Positions 41,169 to 49,199 of a stretch of 64,000 nucleotides of DNA are shown one piece after another (position 1 is the stretch's first letter; every line of letters begins with the position of its first letter). The notes beneath the pieces were generated by a model. The model saw only the letters and a program-made list of their open reading frames with translations. It was not told the DNA's origin and did not search any database. The stretch is from Demequina iriomotensis (GTDB lineage Bacteria > Actinomycetota > Actinomycetes > Actinomycetales > Demequinaceae), in NCBI RefSeq assembly GCF_000971395.1, contig NZ_BBME01000016.1:1-64000 (forward strand). The letters are read 5' to 3'. The translations under genes were made by a program, and so were the position numbers.

Positions 41169-42005
41169 CTAGTCGACCCGGGTGACGTTGACGGTGACGT
41201 CGAGGTCGGTGGTGGAACCCGCGACCACGCCCGTCAGCGGCGGCACGTCCGTGTACTCGCGGGCGCGCGCCACGATGACGTGATGGTCGCCCACCTCGCG
41301 GTCGTTCGTCGGGTCGAAGCCGAACCAGTCGCCCGTCCACCACTCGACCCACGCGTGGGACTCGCCGGACACGGTCTCGCCGATCGCGGCGTCGCGCTTG
41401 GGGTGGAGGTATCCCGAGACGTAGCGCGCCGGGATGCCCACGGTGCGCAGCGCCCCGATCGCGAGGTGGGCGAAGTCCTGGCATACACCGGAGCGCTCCT
41501 GCCACGCGTCGCGCGCCGGCGTGTGCACCGTGGTCGCCCCGGGGACATAGCTCATCTCGCCGAAGAGGTGGTCGCAGATGGCGCGCGCAGCGCGGTCGGG
41601 GCCGAGGCGCCCCGCCGCGTCCTTCGCGAAGGCGGCGAGCTCCTCGGTGGGCTCGGTGACCTCGCTCAGCCCGAGGTACTCGCTGAGCAGGTCCTGGAAG
41701 CGCGGGCCCGTGAGCGTGTCCCAGGATGCGCGCTCCTCGCGCGCCGGGACGCTCGACACCTCGACGAGGCTCGAGCCGACCACCGTGAGCGCCTCGTGCG
41801 GCTGCAGCACCTCGAAGACGTTGACGGTCGCCTCCCAGTAGTCCCGGTACGTCGACCGCCACGTCACGGGCGAGGCGTCGATCTTGGACTCGAGCACCCG
41901 CTGGCGCGGCAGCCAGGCCGGGGTCAGACGCGCCTCGTTGTACGAGGACACGATGGGTCCGCCGTACGTGAACGACGTCCGGTGCTCGATGCGAAGGGTG
42001 CTCAC
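41169..42005 (-). CDS. Transglutaminase-like protease/peptidase family protein
   Basis: 278-residue cytoplasmic-looking protein. The N-terminal transglutaminase-associated domain begins LRIEHRTSFTYGGPI. The catalytic triad is intact: Cys175 in SGVCQDFAHL, His217 in ESHAWVEWW and Asp231 in GFDPTND. GTG at 42005 overlaps the alpha-E stop (GTGA). It is the last gene of the three-gene cluster with the alpha-E and circularly permuted ATP-grasp proteins. Comparative work predicts this set makes or cuts a peptide-like bond on an unknown substrate; no substrate is known to me. Confidence 0.92.
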   Translation of the reverse strand: MSTLRIEHRTSFTYGGPIVSSYNEARLTPAWLPRQRVLESKIDASPVTWRSTYRDYWEATVNVFEVLQPHEALTVVGSSLVEVSSVPAREERASWDTLTGPRFQDLLSEYLGLSEVTEPTEELAAFAKDAAGRLGPDRAARAICDHLFGEMSYVPGATTVHTPARDAWQERSGVCQDFAHLAIGALRTVGIPARYVSGYLHPKRDAAIGETVSGESHAWVEWWTGDWFGFDPTNDREVGDHHVIVARAREYTDVPPLTGVVAGSTTDLDVTVNVTRVD

Positions 42006-42925
42006 AGCGCCTCCTGGCTCCACAGCACGGTCGACGCCGGCAGGAAGTAGCGGTCACGGATGAGGTCCGACGCGGCGGCGCAGGCGCCCTGCACCTCCCG
42101 CATCTGACCGGGGAGGTCGGCGAGCACGTCGCGCACGTCCCGGTACTCGAGGTTGGTGCGCGCACGTCCCAGCGCGAGGCGTGCCCGGTCCGACAGCGCG
42201 CGCGAGTTCGACGCCCCCTCGATGAGCCCGAGCGTGTCCTCGGCCTTCTGCAGGTTGTATGCGATCGAGCGGGGGAACAGCCGGTCGACCAGGAGGAACT
42301 CGGCCGCGCGCTCCTCGGTGACGAGCGCGCGGACGGTGCGCAGGTACGCCTCGTGCGCGCTGCACGAGCGCAGCAGCGTCGTCCAGTTCGGGCCGGTGGT
42401 GCCCTCGAAGTGCCGCGTCATGAGCAGCCGCGCGATCATGTCCGCGCGCTCGAGCGAGCGCCCGAGCTCCATGAAGTGCCACGCATCGTCCCGCGACGTG
42501 GTCGCCGAGTGCAGGCCCCAGACCACCGCGGCGCGCTCGCGCACCCACACGAAGTACTCGTGCGGCCGTGCCGCCGCGGTCCACCGCGGCAGCTGGTTGC
42601 GGGTCATGTTGAGCGACTCCCACACCTCGGTGGAGATCACCTCGCGGGCCCGCCGCGCGTTCTCGCGCGCGGCCCCGAGCGTCCAGGCGATCGACGAGGA
42701 CTGCTCGGGGTCGAAGGCGAGCTTCTGCAGCACGTCGCGGCGGCTCACAGGGGACTCGAACTCGCAGTTCATCACCGACAGCAGGGAGCCGTTGGCGCTG
42801 GGCTCGTCGACCCACGGGTCCTCGAGGAGCACGTTGAGGTGCACGTCGAGCAGGCGGGCGGTGTTGTCGGCGCGCTCGACGTAGCGGCCGATCCAGAACA
42901 GCGACTCCGCGATACGGCTCAGCAT
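42002..42925 (-). CDS. Alpha-E domain-containing protein
   Basis: 307 residues, almost entirely helical. The front MLSRIAESLFWIGRYVERAD and the repeat-like GRSLERADMIARLLM are diagnostic of the alpha-E superfamily (DUF403). No catalytic residues have been defined for the family, and it may be a scaffold for its neighbours. ATG at 42925 overlaps the end of the ATP-grasp gene by 7 bases, and its stop overlaps the transglutaminase GTG. One 10-mer copy (42482) encodes Asp-Asp-Ala. Confidence 0.93.
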   Translation of the reverse strand: MLSRIAESLFWIGRYVERADNTARLLDVHLNVLLEDPWVDEPSANGSLLSVMNCEFESPVSRRDVLQKLAFDPEQSSSIAWTLGAARENARRAREVISTEVWESLNMTRNQLPRWTAAARPHEYFVWVRERAAVVWGLHSATTSRDDAWHFMELGRSLERADMIARLLMTRHFEGTTGPNWTTLLRSCSAHEAYLRTVRALVTEERAAEFLLVDRLFPRSIAYNLQKAEDTLGLIEGASNSRALSDRARLALGRARTNLEYRDVRDVLADLPGQMREVQGACAAASDLIRDRYFLPASTVLWSQEAL

Positions 42926-44523
42926 GAGGTCCCCCTGCGCTTCGGCTCGCCCTGCTGCTGCTGCTGTTGCTGCTGCTGGCCGTGCTCGATGTCGTCCGGG
43001 TGCGCGGCCTGCGGCACCGCGCTGATGCCGCCCAGCTCCACGCGCGACTCGGGCGGGGGCGTCGCGGAACCGCGCTGGCGCTCGCCGCCGAGCACCCAGG
43101 TGTCCTTCGAGCCGCCGCCCTGCGACGAGTTGACGATGAGCTGGCCGCGCGCGAGCGCGACCCGCGTGAGCCCGCCGGGCAGGACCCAGACGTCGTCGCC
43201 GTCGTTGATCGCGAAAGGGCGCAGGTCCACGTGACGGGGCTCGAGGCCGTCGTCCGTGAGCGTGGGCACGGTGCTGAGCTGGATCACCGGCTGCGCGATC
43301 CACCCGCGCGGGTCCGCGAGGATCTGGGCGCGGGCCTGGTCGAGCTCGGACCGCGAGGCCTTCGGACCGATGATGACGCCCTTGCCGCCGGCGCCGTCGA
43401 CGGGCTTCACCACCAGCTCGTCGAGGCGGTCCATGACCTCCTCGCGCGCCTCCGTCTCCTCGAGGCGCCACGTGTCGACGTTCGGCAGGATCGGGTCCTC
43501 GCCCAGGTAGTAGCGCGTGAGGTCCGGCATGTAGGTGTAGATGAGCTTGTCATCCGCGACGCCGTTGCCGATCGCGTTGGCGATGGTGACGTTGCCCAGG
43601 CGCGCGGCATGGACCAGCCCGGGAGCGCCCAAGGTGGAGTCGGGGCGGAACACCACGGGGTCCAGGTAGTCGTCGTCCACACGCCGGTAGATGACGTCGA
43701 CTCGGCGCCGGCCCGCCGTGGTCCGCATGTAGACGCGCCCGTTGTGGGTCTCGAGGTCGCGACCCTCGACCAGCTCGACGCCCATCGTGCGCGCGAGCAG
43801 GGAGTGCTCGTAGTACGCGCTGTTGAACACGCCCGGCGTGAGGACCACGATGGTCGGGTCGTCGATGTCGCCCGGCGCGCATCGTGCCAGCGCGGCGCGC
43901 AGGCGCTGCGAGTACTCGAGCACCGGACGCACGCCCATCGCGCCGAACATGTCGGGGAACATCTGCGACATCGCGCGGCGGTTCGACAGCACGTAGCTCA
44001 CGCCCGAGGGCACGCGCACGTTGTCCTCGAGGACGCGCCAGATGCCGTGCTGATCGCGCACCAGGTCGATGCCCGAGACGTGGGCCCGCACGCCGTTCGC
44101 CGGGTCGATGCCCGCCGCCGAGCGGTAGAAGTACTGCGACGTCGCGATGAGGCGGCGCGGCACCAGTCCGTCGTTGACGCAGTGCTGCGAGCCGTACACG
44201 TCGGCGAGGAAGGCTTCGAGCGTGCGCACGCGCTGCGCCACGCCGGGCGAGATGATCTCCCACTCCTCGGCGCCCACCACGCGCGGCACGATGTCGAGCG
44301 GGAACGGCCGCTCCTCGCCCGCGTGGTCGAAGGTCACGCCCTGCGCGAGGTAGGTCGAGGCGAGCGCCTCGGCCCGCGAGTACAGGTCGTCGCCCGACAT
44401 GCGGTCGATCTCCGTGTACACGCGCCGATAGGGGTCGCGCACCTTGCCCTCGAGGTTCACGGCCTCGTCCCACGCCTGAACCGGCTGGTATCCGGTCCAC
44501 GGCGTGTGCTGATCGGCGGTCAT
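42919..44523 (-). CDS. Circularly permuted type 2 ATP-grasp protein
   Basis: 534-residue predicted ligase forming an amide bond from ATP, a carboxylate and an amine. Family motifs include DIVPRVVGAEEWEIISPGV, VLEDNVRVPSGVSYVLSNR, VVVLTPGVFNSAYYEHSLLA, the lysine-containing VVKPVDGAGGKGVIIGP and RPFAIN. After the conserved core the last 60 residues are variable and end in a run of nine glutamines, then basic residues. ATG at 44523. It heads the operon with the alpha-E and transglutaminase genes and is divergent from the PH-domain gene. Confidence 0.92.
   Translation of the reverse strand: MTADQHTPWTGYQPVQAWDEAVNLEGKVRDPYRRVYTEIDRMSGDDLYSRAEALASTYLAQGVTFDHAGEERPFPLDIVPRVVGAEEWEIISPGVAQRVRTLEAFLADVYGSQHCVNDGLVPRRLIATSQYFYRSAAGIDPANGVRAHVSGIDLVRDQHGIWRVLEDNVRVPSGVSYVLSNRRAMSQMFPDMFGAMGVRPVLEYSQRLRAALARCAPGDIDDPTIVVLTPGVFNSAYYEHSLLARTMGVELVEGRDLETHNGRVYMRTTAGRRRVDVIYRRVDDDYLDPVVFRPDSTLGAPGLVHAARLGNVTIANAIGNGVADDKLIYTYMPDLTRYYLGEDPILPNVDTWRLEETEAREEVMDRLDELVVKPVDGAGGKGVIIGPKASRSELDQARAQILADPRGWIAQPVIQLSTVPTLTDDGLEPRHVDLRPFAINDGDDVWVLPGGLTRVALARGQLIVNSSQGGGSKDTWVLGGERQRGSATPPPESRVELGGISAVPQAAHPDDIEHGQQQQQQQQQGEPKRRGTSC
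42952..42978. repeat. CTG/CAG trinucleotide tract encoding polyglutamine
   Basis: Nine triplets: eight CTG and one TTG on the plus strand, read on the minus strand as eight CAG and one CAA. They encode Gln9 near the end of the ATP-grasp protein. Such tracts can change length by slippage. Confidence 0.85.
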
Positions 44524-44592
44524 GCAGCCACCCTATCCACGGCATGTTTCCCGGCGGTCACGGACACGTGTCGGGATGCGAACCGACCCCTG

Positions 44593-44620
44593 TTGTGGGC
44601 ACGCCCGTCACTGCTACGTT
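44593..44620 (+). promoter_or_regulatory. Candidate promoter of the PH-domain gene (leaderless)
   Basis: TTGTGG (44593-44598), a 16-bp spacer and TACGTT (44615-44620) resemble a sigma-A promoter. Transcription would begin about 7 bases later, exactly at the ATG 44627, which has no ribosome site. Confidence 0.5.
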
Positions 44621-44626
44621 CGCGCC

Positions 44627-45160
44627 ATGGCCTACCCGCGCTCGCTGCTCGCTCCCGACGAGGAGATCGTCGTCGACAGCCACCCCCACTGGAAGGCGCT
44701 CGTGGGCGCCGTGCTTTTCTCGATCCTCGGGATCGCCGTCGTCGCCCTCGCATGGTGGTGGGTGGCGTCCGTCGAGTACGCCGACGTCGTCGAGACCGGG
44801 ATCGGCGTCGTGGCCGGCGTCGCCGCCGCCGTGCTCATCGGCTGGCTCGCGATCGTGCCGTTCGTGCGGTGGTCGACCACGCACTTCGTCATCACCGACC
44901 GGCGCGTGATCTTCCGCACCGGGGTGCTCACCAAGACCGGCATCGACATCCCGCTCGCGCGCATCAACACGGTGCAGTTCCGCCACGGGCTCATCGACCG
45001 CATGTTCCGCACGGGCACGCTCATCATCGAGTCGGCGTCCGACGACCCGCTGTCCTTCGACGACATCCCGAACGTCGAGAAGGTCCACGCGCTGCTCTAC
45101 GACGAGGTCTTCGACGCGCTCGACGGCGACGACGACGAGCCGCGTCGGCCCGCCGCCTGA
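44627..45160 (+). CDS. Bacterial PH-domain membrane protein
   Basis: 177 residues with two membrane helices (about 27-47 and 58-79) followed by a bacterial pleckstrin-homology domain (bPH2): VRWSTTHFVITDRRVIFRTGVLTK, then DIPLARINTVQFRHGLIDRMF and GTLIIESASDDP. The tail is very acidic (DGDDDEP). The family is common in Actinobacteria, and its function is not established. A leaderless start at ATG 44627 is likely from the promoter just upstream. Confidence 0.9.
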   Translation: MAYPRSLLAPDEEIVVDSHPHWKALVGAVLFSILGIAVVALAWWWVASVEYADVVETGIGVVAGVAAAVLIGWLAIVPFVRWSTTHFVITDRRVIFRTGVLTKTGIDIPLARINTVQFRHGLIDRMFRTGTLIIESASDDPLSFDDIPNVEKVHALLYDEVFDALDGDDDEPRRPAA

Positions 45161-45174
45161 CGGCCGCGCTCGCC

Positions 45175-45224
45175 TTGTAACGCCGCATCTGCGGCGATAG
45201 CCTCACGTTCATGCCGCATCTGCG
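45175..45224 (+). promoter_or_regulatory. Promoter and repeated operator-like motif of the HTH-TOBE/mod operon
   Basis: TTGTAA (45175-45180), a 17-bp spacer and TAGCCT (45198-45203) form a good promoter whose start would fall at the ATG 45211. The spacer is almost filled by CGCCGCATCTGCGGCG (45181-45196), a palindrome with 7-bp arms. GCCGCATCTGCG is repeated exactly at 45182-45193 and 45213-45224, 31 bp apart. This is a plausible binding site for the regulator encoded immediately downstream. Confidence 0.6.
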
Positions 45225-45612
45225 TATCTCCGAGGCCGCCGCGCTCGTCGGCGTGAGCGACGACACCATCCGCCGCTGGATCGAGGCCGAGTCGATCCCG
45301 ACGGGGAGGGACGATGCCGGACGCACCGTGGTCGAGGGCGTCCACGTCGCCGCGTACGCGTCGCGTGCGACGGCCCCCGAGGACCCGACCGACGTGGCGC
45401 GGTCGGCGCGCAACCGCTTCACCGGCATCGTCACGCGCGTGCTCGTGGACGGGGTGATGGCCCAGGTGGACCTCCAGTGCGGTCGCCACCGCGTGGTGTC
45501 GCTCATGAGCGCCGAGGCGGCGCGCGAGCTCGCGCTCGAGCCGGGCGTGGTCGCGACCGCGGTGGTCAAGGCGACCACCGTCATCGTCGAGACGCCGGCG
45601 GGCTCCCGGTGA
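45211..45612 (+). CDS. Helix-turn-helix/TOBE molybdate-responsive regulator or binding protein
   Basis: 133 residues. A MerR-like helix-turn-helix at the front (LRISEAAALVGVSDDTIRRWIE) is joined to a C-terminal TOBE/Mop domain (RNRFTGIVTRVLVDGVMAQVDL and VVATAVVKATTVIVE), which binds molybdate in ModE and molbindins. It is the first gene of the molybdate transport operon and overlaps modA (GTGA). Autoregulation through the repeated motif in its own promoter is an inference. It is smaller than ModE and lacks the ModE DNA-binding fold. Confidence 0.88.
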   Translation: MPHLRISEAAALVGVSDDTIRRWIEAESIPTGRDDAGRTVVEGVHVAAYASRATAPEDPTDVARSARNRFTGIVTRVLVDGVMAQVDLQCGRHRVVSLMSAEAARELALEPGVVATAVVKATTVIVETPAGSR

Positions 45613-46394
45613 GACGCGGCGCCGCGCTCGCCGGCGCGGCCGGCCTCACCGTGGGCCTGGCCGCCTGCGCCGGAGCGACAGGGGCGGCCGGGCCCAGCGC
45701 GACGGCGATCGGCGCGACCGCGAGCGGCGACCGCACCCTCACCGTTTTCGCCGCCGCGTCGCTCACCGACGTGCTCGAGGAGATCGCGACCGCGTTCGAG
45801 ACCGACCACCCGGGCCTGCACGTCCTCCGCAGCTACGCCGGCTCGTCCGACCTCGCCGCTCAGATCAACGAGGGCGCGCCCGCCGACGTCTTCCTGTCCG
45901 CGGACCAGTCGACCATGGACAAGATCGCCGGAGCCGTGGCCGGCGAGCCCACGGTCTTCGCGACCAACACGCTCACCTTCGTGGTGCCCGCGGGCAACCC
46001 CGCCGGCATCGCGGACCTGGCCTCGTTCGCCAAGCCCGGGGTCACCACGGTGATCTGTGCGCCGCAGGTGCCGTGCGGGGCCGCGACCGCGACCCTCGCC
46101 GCGCTCGGAGGCGTGACCCTCTCCCCCGCCTCCGAGGAGGCGAGCGTCACCGACGTGCTGGGCAAGGTCGCGTCCGGGCAGGCCGATGCGGGCATCGTCT
46201 ACGTGACGGACGTCGCGCGCGCCGAGGGCGTCGAGGCCGTCCCGATCGCGCGCGCGGACGCGGTGGTGAACCGCTATCCCGCCGCCGCCCTGGCCGCGGC
46301 CGCCGATGCCGCGACCGCGCAGGCCTTCGTCGACTACCTCGCCGGCGACGAGGCGCGCGCGGTGCTCACGGGCGCGGGTTTCGGGGCGCCGTGA
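45609..46394 (+). CDS. modA: Molybdate ABC transporter substrate-binding lipoprotein
   Basis: 261-residue periplasmic-type binding protein. The lipoprotein signal ends LAAC with cysteine about residue 20. The ModA core starts LTVFAAASLTDVLEEIA, continues SYAGSSDLAAQINEGAPADVFLSAD (oxyanion-binding serines) and ends TAQAFVDYLAGDEARAVL. GTG at 45609 overlaps the stop of the HTH-TOBE gene. Molybdate rather than tungstate is inferred from the cofactor genes next door. Confidence 0.95.
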   Translation: MRRGAALAGAAGLTVGLAACAGATGAAGPSATAIGATASGDRTLTVFAAASLTDVLEEIATAFETDHPGLHVLRSYAGSSDLAAQINEGAPADVFLSADQSTMDKIAGAVAGEPTVFATNTLTFVVPAGNPAGIADLASFAKPGVTTVICAPQVPCGAATATLAALGGVTLSPASEEASVTDVLGKVASGQADAGIVYVTDVARAEGVEAVPIARADAVVNRYPAAALAAAADAATAQAFVDYLAGDEARAVLTGAGFGAP

Positions 46395-46407
46395 CGGGCG
46401 CGCGCAC

Positions 46408-47190
46408 ATGACCGGACCGCGCTGGCTCGCGCCCCTCGCCGCGCTCGGCGGCCTGCTGGTGCTCCTGCCGCTCGCGGGGCTCGTGAGCCGCGTCGAGTGG
46501 TCCGAGTTCTGGTCGCTCGTGACCGCGCCCGACTCCCTCACGGCGCTGCAGCTGTCGATCCGGACGGCCACGGCGGCCACCGTCCTCACCCTGCTCCTGG
46601 GGGTGCCGCTCGGCTTCGCCCTGCACGGGATGCGCCGCGGGCCCCTGGCACCCGCGCGCGCGGCGGTCCGCGCCGTGGTGCTCGCGCCGCTGGTGCTCCC
46701 CCCGGTGGTCGGCGGCCTCGCGCTGCTCTCCGCGTTCGGGCGCCGCGGGCTGCTGGGCGAGGTTCTCGGCGGTTCGCTGGCGTTCACCACGCTCGCCGTC
46801 ATCATCGCGCAGGCATTCGTCGCGATGCCCTTCATGGTCGTCTCGGTGGAGTCGGCGCTCGTCGCGCGCTCGGGCCGGCGCGAGGCGATCGCCGCGACGC
46901 TCGGCGCCTCGCGCACGCGCACGTTCGTCCGCGTGACCCTGCCCGGCATCGTCCCCGCCCTCGCCACCGGCGCGGTGCTCGCATTCGCGCGCGCGCTCGG
47001 CGAGTTCGGAGCGACCCTCACGTTCGCCGGCTCGCTCGCGGGCGTGACGCGGACCGCGCCGCTGGACATCTACCTGCTGCGCGAGACCGATCCGGAGGCC
47101 GCCGCCGCCCTGTCGCTCGTGCTCGTCGCGGTGGCGATCGGCGTGGTCGCGCTCGCCTACCGCCCGGTCACGACGAGGACGCCGCGATGA
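46408..47190 (+). CDS. modB: Molybdate ABC transporter permease
   Basis: 260-residue permease with about six membrane segments. The cytoplasmic EAA loop is EAIAATLGASRTRTFVRVTLPG (coupling to ModC), followed by ALGEFGATLTFAGSLAG, typical of ModB. ATG at 46408 is 13 bases after the modA stop; no earlier in-frame start is better. Its stop overlaps the modC ATG (ATGA). Confidence 0.95.
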   Translation: MTGPRWLAPLAALGGLLVLLPLAGLVSRVEWSEFWSLVTAPDSLTALQLSIRTATAATVLTLLLGVPLGFALHGMRRGPLAPARAAVRAVVLAPLVLPPVVGGLALLSAFGRRGLLGEVLGGSLAFTTLAVIIAQAFVAMPFMVVSVESALVARSGRREAIAATLGASRTRTFVRVTLPGIVPALATGAVLAFARALGEFGATLTFAGSLAGVTRTAPLDIYLLRETDPEAAAALSLVLVAVAIGVVALAYRPVTTRTPR

Positions 47191-48209
47191 GGCTCGAGGC
47201 ACGGGTGGCCGTGACGTCGCGCGGCGTCGACGCGACGCTCTCCGTCGGGGCGCACCGGACGCTCGCGCTGCTGGGCGCGAACGGCGCCGGCAAGTCGACC
47301 GTGCTGGAGTCCCTCGCGGACGTCACCCGGCCCGATCACGCACGCATCGTCCTCGACGGGCAGGTGCTGGCCGAGCCCGGACGCCGCCGCCCGGTGCCGG
47401 CGCGCAGGCGCGGCATCGTCCTCCTGTCCCAGGACGATGCGCTGTTCCCCATGAGCGTCCTCGACAACGTCGCCTTCGGCCCCCGGTCCGCGGGCCGGAA
47501 GGATGCGGAGGACGTGGCGCGCACCTGGCTCGATCACGTCGGCTGCCTCGACCTCGCGGGGAGGCGCCCCGGAGAGCTCTCGGGCGGGCAGGCCCGTCGC
47601 GTCGCGATCGCGCGGGCGCTGGCCGCGGAGCCCCGCGTGCTGCTGCTCGACGAGCCCTTCGCGGGCCTCGACGTCGAGGCCGCGTCCGCGATCCGGGCGC
47701 TGCTCCGCGAGCTGCTCGCCGGGACCACGGCGGTGCTCACCACGCACGACGCGCTCGACGCCCACACCCTGGCGGACGACGTCGCCGTGATGGAGTCCGG
47801 ACGCGTGGTCGAGGCGGGGCCGGCGCGCGAGGTGCTGTCCCGCCCGCGTACGCGGTTCGCCGCCCGGATGGCCGGGCGGGTCCTGATCGAGGGGACGATG
47901 CGCGGCGGGCGCCTCGTCATCGACGAGGTCTCGAGCATCCCCGTCAGCGGCGGTCCCGGTGCGGGCTCTCGCGCGGCGGTCGCGGTGCCGCCGGCGTCCG
48001 TCGCGGTCGCGCTCGAGTCCCCGAGCATCGCGGGCGATCGCGCGTGGATCCTCGACTCCGTGACCACGCTCGAGCCGCGCGGCGATCACGTGCGCGTGCA
48101 CGGCGCGCTCGTGTCCGCGGACGTCGACCCGGAGCTCGCCTCGGAGCTCGAGGCGGGTGCGCGCCTGTGGTGCGGGGTCCCGCGGGGGCTCGACGCGTAC
48201 GCGTTGTAG
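47187..48209 (+). CDS. modC: Molybdate ABC transporter ATP-binding protein
   Basis: 340-residue ATPase. Walker A GANGAGKST (near residue 30), signature LSGGQARR, Walker B VLLLDEP, and switch His in LTTHDALDA. The C-terminal 110 residues form a TOBE/Mop-like domain (VAVPPASVAVALE, VRVHGALVSADVDPEL), as in ModC, where molybdate binding can feed back on transport. It contains three 10-mer copies (47343, 47432, 47893), the densest cluster in any gene. Confidence 0.95.
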   Translation: MRLEARVAVTSRGVDATLSVGAHRTLALLGANGAGKSTVLESLADVTRPDHARIVLDGQVLAEPGRRRPVPARRRGIVLLSQDDALFPMSVLDNVAFGPRSAGRKDAEDVARTWLDHVGCLDLAGRRPGELSGGQARRVAIARALAAEPRVLLLDEPFAGLDVEAASAIRALLRELLAGTTAVLTTHDALDAHTLADDVAVMESGRVVEAGPAREVLSRPRTRFAARMAGRVLIEGTMRGGRLVIDEVSSIPVSGGPGAGSRAAVAVPPASVAVALESPSIAGDRAWILDSVTTLEPRGDHVRVHGALVSADVDPELASELEAGARLWCGVPRGLDAYAL

Positions 48210-48276
48210 GCCACCACTCACGGCGCCGCGCCCGGGGCAGTCAAGGCTCGGCAACCGCCCCGAAACAGCACGTTCG

Positions 48277-48282
48277 TAGACT
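48277..48282 (+). promoter_or_regulatory. Candidate -10 of the mog-moaE-moaA operon (leaderless)
   Basis: TAGACT ends 6 bases before the ATG 48289, placing the transcript start at the start codon. No ribosome site is present before the ATG, consistent with a leaderless mRNA. Confidence 0.5.
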
Positions 48283-48288
48283 GACCTC

Positions 48289-48783
48289 ATGTCCCCCCTG
48301 ACCGATCTGAGGGTCGCGGTCATCACCGTGTCCGACCGCTCGTCCGCGGGCGCTCGCGACGATGCCACCGGACCGGTGCTGGCTGATCGCCTCGCCGAGG
48401 CGGGCGCGTCCGTGACCCGATCGCTCGTCCCGGACGCCGTGGTGGACATCCGTCATGCGATCTCGGGCGCGATCGCCGCCGGCGCGCGGGTGGTCGTCAC
48501 CACCGGCGGCACCGGCATCGGGCCGCGCGACGTCACCCCCGAGGCGACCGAACCGCTGCTGCTGCGCCCGTTGCCCGGCATCCCCGAGCTGCTGCGCCAG
48601 CGCGACGCCCATCTCTCGCCCTCGGTCGCGCTCTCGCGCGGCATCGCGGGCGTCACGGCTGGCACGCCGGGGGCGCTCATCATCAACCTGCCCGGCTCGG
48701 TGCGGGCGGTCGAATCGGCGCTGCTGGTGCTGCCCGACCTCCTCGCGCACGCCGTGGCCCAGCTCGACGGCGAGGACCACTGA
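48289..48783 (+). CDS. mog: Molybdopterin adenylyltransferase (MogA/MoaB family)
   Basis: 164-residue enzyme that adenylates molybdopterin before metal insertion by MoeA. Core motifs: VAVITVSDRSSAGARDDATGP, VVVTTGGTGIGPRDVTPEAT and GALIINLPGS. The family includes MogA and MoaB; MogA function is inferred because moeA is present but no other copy is. The following moaE starts within its stop (TGATG). Confidence 0.9.
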   Translation: MSPLTDLRVAVITVSDRSSAGARDDATGPVLADRLAEAGASVTRSLVPDAVVDIRHAISGAIAAGARVVVTTGGTGIGPRDVTPEATEPLLLRPLPGIPELLRQRDAHLSPSVALSRGIAGVTAGTPGALIINLPGSVRAVESALLVLPDLLAHAVAQLDGEDH

Positions 48784-49199
48784 TGCTCGCGATCGCCGCC
48801 CTCACCGAGGCACCGCTGTCGCTCGACGCGCACGTCGCGGCCGTCGCGGGGCCCCGCGCGGGTGCGATCGCGACCTTCCTCGGCACGGTGCGCGACCACG
48901 ATCCGAGCGTGGAGGGAGAGGTGGTCGGGCTCGACTACTCGGCGCATCCCACGGCAGGCGAGACGCTCGCGGCCATCGCCGCGCGCTTCGACACGGCGGA
49001 CCTCGCCATCGCGGTGACGCACCGCGTCGGGTCGCTCGCAGTAGGCGAGGCCGCCATCGTCGCCGCGGTGTCCGCGCCGCATCGTCGCGAGGCACTGGAC
49101 ACCGTGTCCGCCCTGGTGGAGGCCGTGAAGGCCGAGCTGCCCGTATGGAAGCGCGAGATGCTCGCGGACGGCTCGCACACGTGGGTGGGGATCGCATGA
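48783..49199 (+). CDS. moaE: Molybdopterin synthase catalytic subunit
   Basis: 138-residue large subunit of molybdopterin synthase; with thiocarboxylated MoaD it adds two sulfurs to precursor Z. Signature features: ATFLGTVRDHDP, HRVGSLAVGEAAIVAAVSAPHR and the catalytic lysine region VKAELPVWKRE. It is coupled on both sides (TGATG with mog, ATGA with moaA). Its partner moaD is about 4 kb away on the other strand. Confidence 0.94.
   Translation: MLAIAALTEAPLSLDAHVAAVAGPRAGAIATFLGTVRDHDPSVEGEVVGLDYSAHPTAGETLAAIAARFDTADLAIAVTHRVGSLAVGEAAIVAAVSAPHRREALDTVSALVEAVKAELPVWKREMLADGSHTWVGIA

Noticed and set aside
42952-42978. CTG tract as a regulatory microsatellite or assembly artefact
   Set aside because: It is in frame, interrupted by one CAA, and simply encodes glutamines in a variable protein tail.
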